DNA of 12,096 nt, from contig JBOIEE010000342.1 in assembly GCA_050740975.1 (NCBI GenBank), positions 1 through 12,096 on the forward strand, in the 5' to 3' direction. A program made the translations under genes and the position numbers. Shown one piece after another: positions 1 through 7,364 of the stretch (position 1 is its first letter; each line of letters starts with the position of its first letter). Below the pieces are notes generated by a model. The model was not told the DNA's origin and made no database searches. It worked only from the letters and a program-made list of their open reading frames with translations. The DNA comes from JBOHHR01 sp050740975. GTDB lineage: Bacteria > Pseudomonadota > Gammaproteobacteria > JBOHHR01.

Positions 1-1481
1 GCTTAGGTCAGAACCTGACCATGACGCCACAGTTACAGCAAGCGATCCGCCTGCTGCAATTGTCAAGCGTCGAATTGAATATGGAGGTTCAGCAAGCTCT
101 TGAGTCCAATATGATGTTGGAGCCGGCCGATGATGCGGATTCTGCAGCGGAAAGCGAGTTCGGGCGGGATTCGCAGAACGGCGAGACCCAGCAACAGGAT
201 GCGGTCGAAACGCCCACGGAGACCGCCGAGTTGGATACTGCGGCAGCCCTCAGTGGAGAAGATCAAGACATACCATCCGAGCTTGCGGTAGACAGCGCCT
301 GGGAAGACATTTACGACGGGGCGAGTGGGTACGCTGCACCCGCCAAGGACTCGGACGGCATGGAGTTCGAAAATCAGCGGCGGCCGGATGAATCGCTAAC
401 AGAGCGATTGCTTTGGCAACTCAACTTGTTGCCACTGAGTGAAACAGATCGCCTCATCGCTATGACCATCGTCGATTCCATAAACGCGGACGGCTATCTC
501 GGGTGCGATCTGGAGGACATTCGAGAGACCATAAGTAGTGGGAGCGAACTCGACATTGGACTGGATGAGATCGAAGCGGTGCTGCACAGGGTTCAGCGAG
601 TCGATGCGCCTGGTTTGGCGGCGCGCGATTTGCGTGAGTGCTTGATGTTGCAGCTCGAAGAGCTGGAACCTTCCACCCCCTGGCTGTCTGAAGCACAGCG
701 CTTGGTCCGAGACCACCTCGAGGTGTTGGGGGCACGCGATTACAATCAGCTGATGCGCCGCTTAAAAATGGGCACGGAGGAGTTGCAACAAGTCATCGCC
801 CTGATCCAGTCCCTGAATCCACGGCCAGGGTCTCAGATCGAATCTCCCCAAACCGAGTATCTGGTCCCCGATGTATTTGTGCGCAAGGTCAAAGGCTCTT
901 GGCAGGTCGAGCTTAACCCAGAATCCATTCCTCACCTGCGAATAAATCCATACTATGCCAGCATGGTTCGCCGCGCCGATACCAGTGCGGATAACCTGTC
1001 GATGAAAGCCCATCTGCAAGAGGCACGCTGGTTCATCAAGAGCTTGCAAAGTCGGGGCGAAACGCTGTTGCGCGTTGCCACAGCAATCGTGGAGCGGCAG
1101 CAAGGCTTTCTGGAGCACGGCGAAGAAGCGATGAAACCGCTTGTCCTGCACGATATCGCAGAGGCGCTCGACGTACACGAATCCACCGTATCTCGCGTGA
1201 CCACGCGAAAATACATGCATACGCCCCGTGGAATTTACGAACTGAAGTACTTCTTCTCGAGCCATGTCAGCACGGTTGTCGGTGGGGAATGTTCTTCTAC
1301 CGCGATCCGGGCGGTGATCAAAAAGCTCGTGGCCTGCGAAGATCCACGAAAACCGCTCAGTGACAGCAAGATCGCGAAGCTATTGGGTGAAAAAGGGATA
1401 AACGTCGCGCGCCGTACCATAGCCAAATACCGCGAAACGATAACCATACCGCCATCTAACGAGCGTAAGCGCTTGGCTTAA
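1..1481 (+). CDS. rpoN: RNA polymerase sigma-54 factor RpoN, 5'-truncated by window edge
   Basis: Alternative sigma factor that directs RNA polymerase to -24/-12 promoters and needs AAA+ activators. The frame is open to the left edge and reads LGQNLT before the ATG at 21; family members have about 15 residues before the MTPQLQQAIRLLQLS block, so the true start lies outside the window and the ATG at 21 is internal. Visible parts, numbered from that Met: the Gln/Leu-rich region I (1-40), which contacts activators; an acidic region II (about 45-125); the core-binding region; a helix-turn-helix (about 376-405, with the HESTVSRVT segment); and the RpoN box ARRTIAKYRE (463-472), which reads the -24 element. 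The C-terminal end is complete. hpf follows 35 bp downstream, the usual rpoN neighbourhood. Nothing looks damaged. Confidence 0.97.
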   Translation, partial: LGQNLTMTPQLQQAIRLLQLSSVELNMEVQQALESNMMLEPADDADSAAESEFGRDSQNGETQQQDAVETPTETAELDTAAALSGEDQDIPSELAVDSAWEDIYDGASGYAAPAKDSDGMEFENQRRPDESLTERLLWQLNLLPLSETDRLIAMTIVDSINADGYLGCDLEDIRETISSGSELDIGLDEIEAVLHRVQRVDAPGLAARDLRECLMLQLEELEPSTPWLSEAQRLVRDHLEVLGARDYNQLMRRLKMGTEELQQVIALIQSLNPRPGSQIESPQTEYLVPDVFVRKVKGSWQVELNPESIPHLRINPYYASMVRRADTSADNLSMKAHLQEARWFIKSLQSRGETLLRVATAIVERQQGFLEHGEEAMKPLVLHDIAEALDVHESTVSRVTTRKYMHTPRGIYELKYFFSSHVSTVVGGECSSTAIRAVIKKLVACEDPRKPLSDSKIAKLLGEKGINVARRTIAKYRETITIPPSNERKRLA

Positions 1482-1516
1482 AGCGAGCGTATCGTGGAAA
1501 TTGACGAGAGGTTTGT

Positions 1517-1837
1517 ATGCAGATCAATCTGACCGGCCATCATGTGGAGATCACGCCTGCTCTGAAGAGTTATGTCGAAAGCAAATGTCAGCGCATGGAG
1601 AGACATTTTAACCACGTAACCAACATGCACGTGGTGTTACAGGTCGAGAAACAACGACAGAAAGCGGAGGCGACTGTATATGTGGCCGGTGCGCAACTAT
1701 TCGCCGACGCCGACGCCGACGACATGTATGCCGCCATCGACATCCTCGTCGATAAGCTCGATACCCAAATTCGAAAGCACAAGAGCAAGCTCAAGGATCA
1801 TCATCGTGGGGACGGTGGGGTGAAATCCCCTCCGTGA
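1517..1837 (+). CDS. hpf: Ribosome hibernation-promoting factor, short form
   Basis: Small protein of the HPF/YfiA (S30AE) family that binds the decoding centre of the 30S subunit in slow growth and promotes 100S ribosome dimers. At 106 residues it is the short form, without the C-terminal dimerisation domain of long HPF. It begins MQINLTGHHVEITPAL and has the family's beta-alpha-beta-beta-beta-alpha pattern, with the conserved DMYAAIDILVDKLDTQIRKH helix at about 74-93. An Ala-Asp repeat (ADADADD) precedes that helix and comes from gcc-gac codons. The purine-rich GAGAGG about 6 bases before the ATG is a good ribosome binding site. The gene lies directly after rpoN, as in many proteobacteria, and is probably co-transcribed. 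Unlike the usual order, it is followed by hprK rather than ptsN. Confidence 0.95.
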   Translation: MQINLTGHHVEITPALKSYVESKCQRMERHFNHVTNMHVVLQVEKQRQKAEATVYVAGAQLFADADADDMYAAIDILVDKLDTQIRKHKSKLKDHHRGDGGVKSPP

Positions 1838-2009
1838 CAGCGATCGCGAGCTTGATCTAGGAACTTCCAACAATGGGCAGCGTGCCGCATCTTTTACGCG
1901 AACAAAGCAAACTGGTACTTTCCTGCTCATCGCGATCTCGTGGGCGCTTGGAGCAGGGCGGAATTTCGAAGTAACGCACGACGCGTTCCGGTGGACCCAG
2001 GATCCTAAA

Positions 2010-3020
2010 ATGAAACCGATAAGCGTCAGAGCGCTCTTCAGCATTCATACCGAAAAGCTAGCTCTAACGTGGGTAGCCGCTGAACGAGGCGGTGACCGTC
2101 TGGTACGCGCGGATGTGTTTCGCTCCCAAGGCGGGCGCGTGCTCAAGGACGATATCATCACCCCGCAAGCGCGGCCCGATACCGCCTGCCAAATCGCTCC
2201 AAGCCAAGCTTTAGTCGGCCATCTCAACCTGATTCACCCCAATCAGGTTCAGGTCTTGGGATACACAGAAGTCCAATACCTGATGGGATTGCGGGAGATC
2301 TCGCGTGAGGATGTGATCCGGCAGCTACTCGGGCATGATCCCGCCTGCATCATCGTGGCGGAAGAGCAACCCATACCCGAGCAGCTTATAAAAGCCTGCG
2401 AGCGCACGCGCACCCCACTTCTGCGCTCCACCATCTCGAGCAATAAGATCACCGACGATCTGAGATTCTACCTGACTGCCATGTTTGCCGAAGTGGTGAC
2501 CTTGCACGGGGTTTACCTGGAAGTGATCACCATAGGCGTGCTACTGACAGGGAAACCCGGTGTGGGTAAGAGCGAGCTTGCGCTGGAGCTCATCACCCGT
2601 GGCCATCGTTTGGTGGCTGACGACGCGCCGGAGTTTTCGCTGATCGCTCCTGACACCATTAAAGGGACGGCTTCGCAAGGTTTGCACGATTTTCTCGAAG
2701 TGCGCGGACTCGGCATCATCAATGTCCGCGAGCTGTTCGGTGCCGGTGCCGTAAAGAGTGAGAAATTCCTGCGCTTGATCATCGCCCTTGAGCGTCTGGA
2801 GTCCGATCGCTTCATAAAAGTAGATCGACTGCAAGGCAGTTACCGAACTCGAAGCCTACTAGGGGTCGAAATCCCAGAGATTACGCTGCCGGTAGCGCCG
2901 GGGCGCAACCTAGCGGTGTTAGTCGAGTGTGCGACGCGTAACCATATCCTGCGTATGAGTGGCTACAACGCCACAGAGGATTTCATGGCGCGCAGCGTGA
3001 TTGAGCCAAAGGCGCTCTAA
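2010..3020 (+). CDS. hprK: HPr(Ser) kinase/phosphorylase
   Basis: Bifunctional enzyme that phosphorylates HPr on Ser46 and removes that phosphate; in proteobacteria it is thought to tune the PTS phosphorelay rather than sugar uptake. The 336 residues contain an N-terminal domain (about 1-140, with GHLNLIHPN at 70-78) and the kinase domain: the TLHGV histidine segment (164-168), P-loop GKPGVGKS (181-188), GHRLVADD (198-205), and the family signature LEVRGLGIINVRELFGAGAV (229-248). The P-loop has Lys-Pro where most members have Asp-Ser or Glu-Ser; the catalytic Lys and Ser are kept. The start is supported by AGGA seven bases before the ATG and by MKPISVRALF matching the family N-terminus. The frame is open further upstream but has no start codon there. 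The stop overlaps the rapZ ATG by one base (TAATG), suggesting translational coupling. Confidence 0.96.
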   Translation: MKPISVRALFSIHTEKLALTWVAAERGGDRLVRADVFRSQGGRVLKDDIITPQARPDTACQIAPSQALVGHLNLIHPNQVQVLGYTEVQYLMGLREISREDVIRQLLGHDPACIIVAEEQPIPEQLIKACERTRTPLLRSTISSNKITDDLRFYLTAMFAEVVTLHGVYLEVITIGVLLTGKPGVGKSELALELITRGHRLVADDAPEFSLIAPDTIKGTASQGLHDFLEVRGLGIINVRELFGAGAVKSEKFLRLIIALERLESDRFIKVDRLQGSYRTRSLLGVEIPEITLPVAPGRNLAVLVECATRNHILRMSGYNATEDFMARSVIEPKAL

Positions 3021-3889
3021 TGCCCGGCGAACCAATGCGGCTGATCATCGTCACAGGCCTATCCGGCGCTGGAAAATCAGTCGCGCTGCATGCTTTGGAG
3101 GACTTCGGTTATTATTGCATCGACAATCTGCCGATCGGCATGCTTCCCGAATTCCTCCGTCGGAGCAGAGAAACCGACAGAGCGCTCTACCACAAAGTGG
3201 CGGTGGGTATGGACGCGAGGAATCCGGCCGAAGATCTATCACGCTTCCCGACGTTGCTACGCGAACTAGCCAGTGATGCCCATAAGCCTGAGCTTATTTT
3301 TTTTGAGGCCAGTGATGACATTTTGATCAAGCGCTTCAGCGAGACCCGCCGCAAGCACCCTCTCTCTTCCCACAGGGTGTCGCTGTCGGATGCTATACGC
3401 CGGGAACGCGAGCTGCTCGCGCCGTTGTCCGAGCACGCGGATTTGCTTATCGACACCAGCCAAACGCATGTGCATGAGCTGCGTAGGCTTATTCGAGAGC
3501 GTGTCGTGCAACGCCAGAGCCAGGGTTTATCGCTTCAATTCACTTCCTTTGGGTTTAAGCACGGTATACCGCCGGAGGCGGATTTTGTTTTTGACTTGCG
3601 CTGTTTGCCGAATCCTTACTGGGATGCTAATTTAAGGGACCACTCGGGGCGCGATCGCGCTGTGATTAATTTTCTCGAGGGTTCTGATCTGGTGTGGCAA
3701 ATGCGGCGGGATCTTTGTGCGTTTCTGGATAGCTGGATCCCTAAGTTTGAGGCGGAAAACCGTAGTTATCTAACCGTGGCCTTGGGTTGCACCGGCGGCC
3801 ACCACCGCTCCGTATACCTGACGGAGAAGCTCGCCGCCTATTACCAAGCGCAGGGTAAGGAGGTTTTAGTGCGGCATCGGGATCTATGA
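3020..3889 (+). CDS. rapZ: RNase adapter / nucleotide-binding protein RapZ
   Basis: RapZ family (YvcJ/YhbJ) P-loop protein. In E. coli it binds the small RNA GlmZ and guides RNase E to it, controlling glucosamine-6-phosphate synthase; whether this organism has GlmZ cannot be seen. The N-terminal domain has Walker A GLSGAGKS (13-20) followed by DNLPIGMLPEF; the C-terminal domain has FKHGIPPEADFVFDLRCLPN and the LGCTGGHHRSVYLTE block that binds the regulatory ligand in characterised members. Length (289 residues) is normal. The ATG at 3020 overlaps the hprK stop. A second ATG at 3035 (MRLIIVTG) agrees better with where relatives begin and could be the real start. The rapZ-after-hprK order is typical. 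Confidence 0.95.
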   Translation: MPGEPMRLIIVTGLSGAGKSVALHALEDFGYYCIDNLPIGMLPEFLRRSRETDRALYHKVAVGMDARNPAEDLSRFPTLLRELASDAHKPELIFFEASDDILIKRFSETRRKHPLSSHRVSLSDAIRRERELLAPLSEHADLLIDTSQTHVHELRRLIRERVVQRQSQGLSLQFTSFGFKHGIPPEADFVFDLRCLPNPYWDANLRDHSGRDRAVINFLEGSDLVWQMRRDLCAFLDSWIPKFEAENRSYLTVALGCTGGHHRSVYLTEKLAAYYQAQGKEVLVRHRDL

Positions 3890-4056
3890 GCGGGTTAAGG
3901 GTACTTCGAAGGATTCCTTCCCTGGAATTTGTGGCATCGCAAAGCAAAAAGGATATTTTTTCCTTGCTGCATTTTCAAACAGTTGCACATTTGAAAAATG
4001 TGCGGTACACCCTGCACCGCCGGACTGACTTAATCGTAGTGCCTTTAATGCGGTAA
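3886..4056 (+). CDS. Possible small ORF filling the rapZ-ptsH gap (56 codons)
   Basis: An open frame starts at an ATG overlapping the rapZ stop (ATGA, 4-base overlap) and ends with TAA 8 bases before the ptsH ATG. The predicted product begins MSGLRVLRRIPSLEFVASQ, is basic, and resembles no family I know; it does not resemble a mannose-type EIIA, which often occupies this slot. For: the fit on both sides, and the absence of a clear ribosome binding site before ptsH, which coupling to this frame would supply. Against: no ribosome binding site at its own start (AAGGAGG at 3857-3863 is about 22 bases upstream), a perfect hairpin inside it, lower GC than its neighbours, and the fair odds of a random 57-codon frame. 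It may be only a leader. Confidence 0.28.
   Translation: MSGLRVLRRIPSLEFVASQSKKDIFSLLHFQTVAHLKNVRYTLHRRTDLIVVPLMR
3985..4003 (+). repeat. Perfect hairpin in the rapZ-ptsH intergenic stretch
   Basis: GCACATTT, a 3-base loop (GAA) and AAATGTGC form a perfect 8-bp stem. No T-run follows, so it is not a standard intrinsic terminator. A weaker second dyad (GCGGT...ACCGC, 4002-4020) overlaps its right end. It could be an mRNA processing or stability element, or an operator, that sets ptsHI expression apart from the upstream genes. Function is not shown. Confidence 0.5.
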
Positions 4057-4064
4057 AACCAACG

Positions 4065-4334
4065 ATGACACGATGCCAAGTCACAATCGCGAACAAGTTG
4101 GGCTTGCATGCGCGTGCTGCTGCACGCCTGGTGCAGCTCGCCTCCGGCTTTTCCAGTGACATCACGGTACGCCGTGACAGCAGAGAGGTAAACGCAAAAA
4201 GTATCATGGGGGTGATGATGCTGGCGGCCGGTCGCGGCGTCGAGATCGAAATCGCTGCTAGCGGCAGCGACGAGCAAACGGCGGTCGTGGCGTTACGCGA
4301 ACTGGTGTGCAACCGATTTGGAGAAGCGGAATGA
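4065..4334 (+). CDS. ptsH: Phosphocarrier protein HPr (NPr-like)
   Basis: Small cytoplasmic phosphocarrier that takes a phosphate from Enzyme I on His15 and passes it to EIIA proteins. The 89-residue product has the active-site block NKLGLHARAAARLV with His at exactly position 15, and the regulatory block VNAKSIMGVMMLAA with Ser at exactly position 46, the HprK target; the kinase is encoded upstream. Start choice rests on this numbering; no good ribosome binding site is visible, so translation may be coupled to the upstream small frame that ends 8 bases before. The stop overlaps the ptsI start (ATGA). In clusters with rpoN, HPr usually serves a regulatory nitrogen-type relay, but the receiving EIIA is not encoded in this window. 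Confidence 0.96.
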   Translation: MTRCQVTIANKLGLHARAAARLVQLASGFSSDITVRRDSREVNAKSIMGVMMLAAGRGVEIEIAASGSDEQTAVVALRELVCNRFGEAE

Positions 4335-6073
4335 GCATCACCCTGCACGGTGTGGGCGTTTCGCACGGGATCGCCATCGGCCGATTGCACATTCTGGAGC
4401 GCGACAAGCTCGACATTCCCGAATACCGTATCAAGGCCAAAGAGGTTGATACGGAGATCACACGTCTTGACGTAGCCTTGGAAATCGCTCGCGCGCAACT
4501 GCGCGCGGTGCGTGAACATATACCGTGCGGGGTTTCCGATGATATCGCGGATTTTATCGACGCCCATTTGCTCATGTTGAACGACTCGGTGCTCAGCAAC
4601 GAGCCTGGACGCCTGATTAGAAACCAACATTGCAACGCGGAATGGGCTCTAAAGCTGCTGTACGATTCGCTGGTCAATGTTTTTGACCAAATGGCGGATC
4701 CGTACCTCAGGACGCGCAAAGATGATATTTATCACGTCGTTTATCGCATCCAGCGCATACTGCTCAACCAAGCACCCATGCGCCATGAGGTTCCGGACAG
4801 CCGTTTGCGTGGGTACATCATTCTAGCTGAGGAATTAACACCTGCTGATACGGTGCTTATGCAGCACCACGGGATCGCCGCGTTTGCCACGGAAGGGGGT
4901 GGGCCGACGTCCCATACCGCCATCTTGGCCAGAAGTCTCGGGATCCCAAGTATCGTAGGTCTTCATGAGGCACGGCGCTATGCCCAAGAGGCTGATCTAG
5001 CGATCGTAGACGGAGCCAACGGGGTATTGTTGATCGCTCCCGATGAGAAGACGCTCGCGCACTATAAAAAACGGCAACAAAAGGACAAACGTCACTACGC
5101 TAAGCTCATCACGCTAAAAGAGATGCCCACTGTAACCCAGGATGGGGTCGTGATTGAGCTTAACGCAAACATCGAACTTCCCGGAGACTTCGCCGCCGTG
5201 CGTGAAGTAGGTGCCCAGGGCGTCGGCCTCTACCGTACTGAGTTTATGTACATGAATCGGGAAACCCCGCCGAATGAGGAGGAACACTACCACACCTACG
5301 CCGAGGTGCTGCGGGCGCTAGACAACCGACCGGTCACCATCCGTACCTTTGATCTAGGAGCAGACAAACAAACACTCGGCCTGCAGCAGGAGGAAGGTGC
5401 AGCGGAAAATCCAGCGTTGGGATTGCGCGCCATCCGGCTTTGTTTGAGAAAGCCCGCTCTCTTCCGACCCCAACTGAGAGCTATCCTCCGGGTGTCGGCT
5501 TTAGGACCAGTACGTTTGATGATCCCCATGCTTTCCAGTGTCGGAGAGCTAAAACAAGTGTTGCAGATCGTGGACGAAATAAGAGCCGAGCTGCGCTCAG
5601 AGAACATGGCGTTCGATCCCGATTTGGCCGTCGGTGCGATGATCGAAGTGCCTGCCGCAGCCGTGTGCGCGGACGCATTCGCGCGCGAGGTCGACTTCCT
5701 CTCTATCGGAACCAACGATCTCATCCAATACGCAATCGCCATCGATCGCCTCAATGAAGAGGTGAACTACCTCTACGACCCCATGCATCCGGGCGTACTT
5801 CGCCTAATATGGATGACGATCAAAGCCGGTCAAGAAGCCGGCACGCCGGTGGCGATGTGTGGCGAAATGGCTGGCGATCCGCGATTCGTGCGCTTACTGT
5901 TAGGCTTGGGATTGCGCGAATTCAGTGTCCACCCCGCAGTGTTGCTGGAGGTTAAGCGCATCATCAGTGAGAGCCGGATCGAGGCCCTAGAACCGCTTGC
6001 GCTCAAAGCGCTCGGGAGCGCGGACGGTTCGGCGATCCTTAAGCTGTTGCATGAACAAGCGGGTAATAGATAA
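4331..6073 (+). CDS. ptsI: PTS Enzyme I (PEP-protein phosphotransferase)
   Basis: Uses phosphoenolpyruvate to phosphorylate itself on histidine and then HPr on His15. The 580-residue product has the N-terminal HPr-binding helices, the phospho-histidine block GGGPTSHTAILARSLGIP (His about 195), and the C-terminal PEP-binding barrel: GLYRTEFMYM (about 298-307), IRTFDLGADK, ENPALGLRAIRL, SIGTNDLIQYAIAIDR (about 457-472) and the catalytic Cys in AMCGEMAGD (about 509). I chose the ATG at 4331 rather than an in-frame ATG at 4307 because MSITLHGVGVSHGIAIG matches the family N-terminus and gives the usual 4-base overlap with ptsH. No N-terminal GAF domain is present, so this is not the PtsP form. It is the last gene of the + strand cluster. 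Confidence 0.97.
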   Translation: MSITLHGVGVSHGIAIGRLHILERDKLDIPEYRIKAKEVDTEITRLDVALEIARAQLRAVREHIPCGVSDDIADFIDAHLLMLNDSVLSNEPGRLIRNQHCNAEWALKLLYDSLVNVFDQMADPYLRTRKDDIYHVVYRIQRILLNQAPMRHEVPDSRLRGYIILAEELTPADTVLMQHHGIAAFATEGGGPTSHTAILARSLGIPSIVGLHEARRYAQEADLAIVDGANGVLLIAPDEKTLAHYKKRQQKDKRHYAKLITLKEMPTVTQDGVVIELNANIELPGDFAAVREVGAQGVGLYRTEFMYMNRETPPNEEEHYHTYAEVLRALDNRPVTIRTFDLGADKQTLGLQQEEGAAENPALGLRAIRLCLRKPALFRPQLRAILRVSALGPVRLMIPMLSSVGELKQVLQIVDEIRAELRSENMAFDPDLAVGAMIEVPAAAVCADAFAREVDFLSIGTNDLIQYAIAIDRLNEEVNYLYDPMHPGVLRLIWMTIKAGQEAGTPVAMCGEMAGDPRFVRLLLGLGLREFSVHPAVLLEVKRIISESRIEALEPLALKALGSADGSAILKLLHEQAGNR

Positions 6074-6438
6074 GGGCACTGCGATAGGCGTATTGCGAAA
6101 GGCGAGGTCGCGCTGGGTTTGCGCTCGGGCTTTTGCTCGGGCAAAACGTTGCCGGGAGATTGATCAACCTCTGGGTGTCTCGATCGTGATCGTTGAAAGT
6201 TTCTTCGATCTCTAGTTGGCGATCTTCGGCCGACACAATGCAACCAACCGTGGGGCACCGGCGGTCAGCGTTTTATGGCGGAAGTCTATCGCACGTTTAG
6301 GTGGGCACAGGGGAGTCGACGGTTCGCAATGCGTGGGCGCACCATTAAGCGGCTGAGAGCGCGACACAATGAGGTATCGGACATGGCTCGGCCGTTCTGG
6401 CGTTCTGCGCAGCACGCCGTCGAATAGAAGACGTATTT
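6074..6438. other. 365-bp stretch between convergent ptsI and pyrF with no recognised gene
   Basis: I read all six frames and recognised no protein. A - strand frame opening with GTG near 6236 and running into the ptsI 3' end is hydrophilic and unlike anything I know; it is probably chance. A TTTTGC-TCGG-GCAAAA hairpin (6131-6146) sits within a short direct repeat of GCTCGGGC (6123-6130 and 6135-6142), but no T-run follows on either strand. Both flanking genes end here, so a terminator would be expected; no clear intrinsic one is visible. Confidence 0.5.
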
Positions 6439-7161
6439 TTAGTTTTCGAGAAGAGCGCGAGTGATTTCTGTTTGCATCGCCTCCACCACCGCGAGTGGAT
6501 CAGGAGCGTTACGGATCGGGCGACCAACCACGACATGGTCGGCGCCGGCGCGCATGGCGTTATAAGCGGAAGCGATCCGCTTTTGATCGTCGTCGTTGGT
6601 CTCGGTGTTAGCGCCTGGGCGGATACCGGGGGTGACGACCAGGAACCGGTCGCCCAGCTCGTGGCGCAGCGCCGCCGCTTCCAGCCCAGAGGAGATCACC
6701 CCATCACAGCCGAGGCGAAGTGCCTTTTGCGCTCGGTGCAGGACAAAGGTCTGAATATCACAGGTCAGGCCCATGTCACGCAGATCGGCCTCGTCGAACG
6801 AGGTTAGTAATGTCACGGCGAGGATCTTCGAGCCGTTCTTGATTCGATTGGCCGCTTCAAGGATGGCCTCGTTACCGTGAACGGTGATGAACTCGACATT
6901 ACGCTTCCTTAGTTGCCGCACGGCGAGTTCAACCGTCTCCGGGATATCGAAAAATTTCAGGTCAACCATGACCTTGTGTCCCCGGTTGCGAATTAAATCA
7001 ATGACCGGAAACCAGCCGCCGAGAAAGAGTTGCAGTCCTACTTTATAGAAGCGCACGTGCTTGCCGAGGCGATCTAGCCACTCTGCGGCTTCCTCTTTCG
7101 TGTCCACATCCAATGCGAAGATGATCCGCTCTGTTATCGGTATGTTCTTGGTTTTTAACAT
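6439..7161 (-). CDS. pyrF: Orotidine 5'-phosphate decarboxylase
   Basis: Catalyses the last step of de novo UMP synthesis, decarboxylating OMP to UMP. The 240-residue product is complete for the class I bacterial family: ALDVD (16-20), the active-site block DLKFFDIPETV with catalytic Asp67, Lys69 and Asp72, TPGIRP (177-182) and phosphate-binding VVGRPI (211-216). Start ATG at 7161 is preceded by an AGGCGAAGAG purine stretch. The gene faces ptsI tail to tail and has its own AT-rich upstream region with a perfect -10 box. It appears to be the last core gene before the accessory segment; the next genes on the same strand belong to the mercury module and are separated from it by a helix-turn-helix remnant. 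Confidence 0.96.
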   Translation of the reverse strand: MLKTKNIPITERIIFALDVDTKEEAAEWLDRLGKHVRFYKVGLQLFLGGWFPVIDLIRNRGHKVMVDLKFFDIPETVELAVRQLRKRNVEFITVHGNEAILEAANRIKNGSKILAVTLLTSFDEADLRDMGLTCDIQTFVLHRAQKALRLGCDGVISSGLEAAALRHELGDRFLVVTPGIRPGANTETNDDDQKRIASAYNAMRAGADHVVVGRPIRNAPDPLAVVEAMQTEITRALLEN

Positions 7162-7205
7162 CTCTTCGCCTGAATTTGGATAAACGGCTAATTTAATTAT
7201 CGATT

Positions 7206-7211
7206 ATTATA
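7206..7211 (-). promoter_or_regulatory. Likely -10 box of the pyrF promoter
   Basis: The - strand reads TATAAT, a perfect -10 hexamer, about 45 bases before the pyrF ATG in the most AT-rich stretch of the window (7180-7215). No good -35 hexamer lies 17 bp upstream; the sequence there belongs to the helix-turn-helix remnant, so an original -35 may have been replaced. The start of transcription would be near 7200. Confidence 0.4.
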
Positions 7212-7364
7212 TCAATGAGGGCGGAACGGGAGTCCGGTGTCTCGTAGAGCTTCCTGCTGTTCATTCAGCCGAATCGCGATGCTTACCAGCGCCCCCCGCC
7301 ACTGCCGCCCCACCGTGGTGGGATCGCAGCCGAAACGGCGGGCGATTCCATGATGAACCCTCTG
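7212..7364 (-). pseudogene. C-terminal remnant of a helix-turn-helix protein
   Basis: Directly after the merA stop, and in the same frame, the - strand reads HHGIARRFGCDPTTVGRQ, continues with RGALVSIAIRLNEQQEALRD and ends FRPH before a TGA at 7212. IARRFGCDPTTV looks like the first two helices of a DNA-binding helix-turn-helix. There is no start codon in this frame after merA, so the piece is a tail left by a rearrangement rather than a whole gene. I do not recognise the parent family. Its middle part is the same sequence as the repeat copy at 7245-7309, and a diverged copy of that part recurs at 11155-11216. The fragment's end abuts the pyrF promoter region. Confidence 0.45.
7245..7309 (+). 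repeat. Direct repeat, copy 1 (~65 bp)
   Basis: Begins TAGAGCTTCCTGCTGTTC and ends ACTGCCGCC. Compared with copy 2 at 11155-11216, I count four substitutions, one 4-base gap and one 1-base gap. Both copies have the same orientation. This copy lies between merA and pyrF inside the helix-turn-helix remnant. On the - strand both copies can be read as RQ-x-R-x-ALV...EQQEAL, so they look like pieces of the same gene family rather than a terminal repeat. Confidence 0.8.

Noticed and set aside
1873..1974. 33-residue open frame between hpf and hprK as a ptsN remnant
   Set aside because: The translation has no EIIA-Ntr motif and no ribosome binding site; chance is the simpler explanation.
3932..3946. 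Possible sigma-54 -24/-12 promoter (TGGCAT...AGCA) before ptsH
   Set aside because: The GG-to-GC distance is 11 bases where 12 is required, and the -12 part lacks TTGC, so it would not be a functional site by the usual rule.
3884..4630. A 248-codon - strand frame across ptsH and the start of ptsI
   Set aside because: It lies opposite two well-recognised genes and its translation resembles no protein; treated as a shadow.
6131..6146. Hairpin TTTTGC-TCGG-GCAAAA as a terminator after ptsI
   Set aside because: No run of T follows it on either strand and the stem is only 6 bp, mostly A-T.
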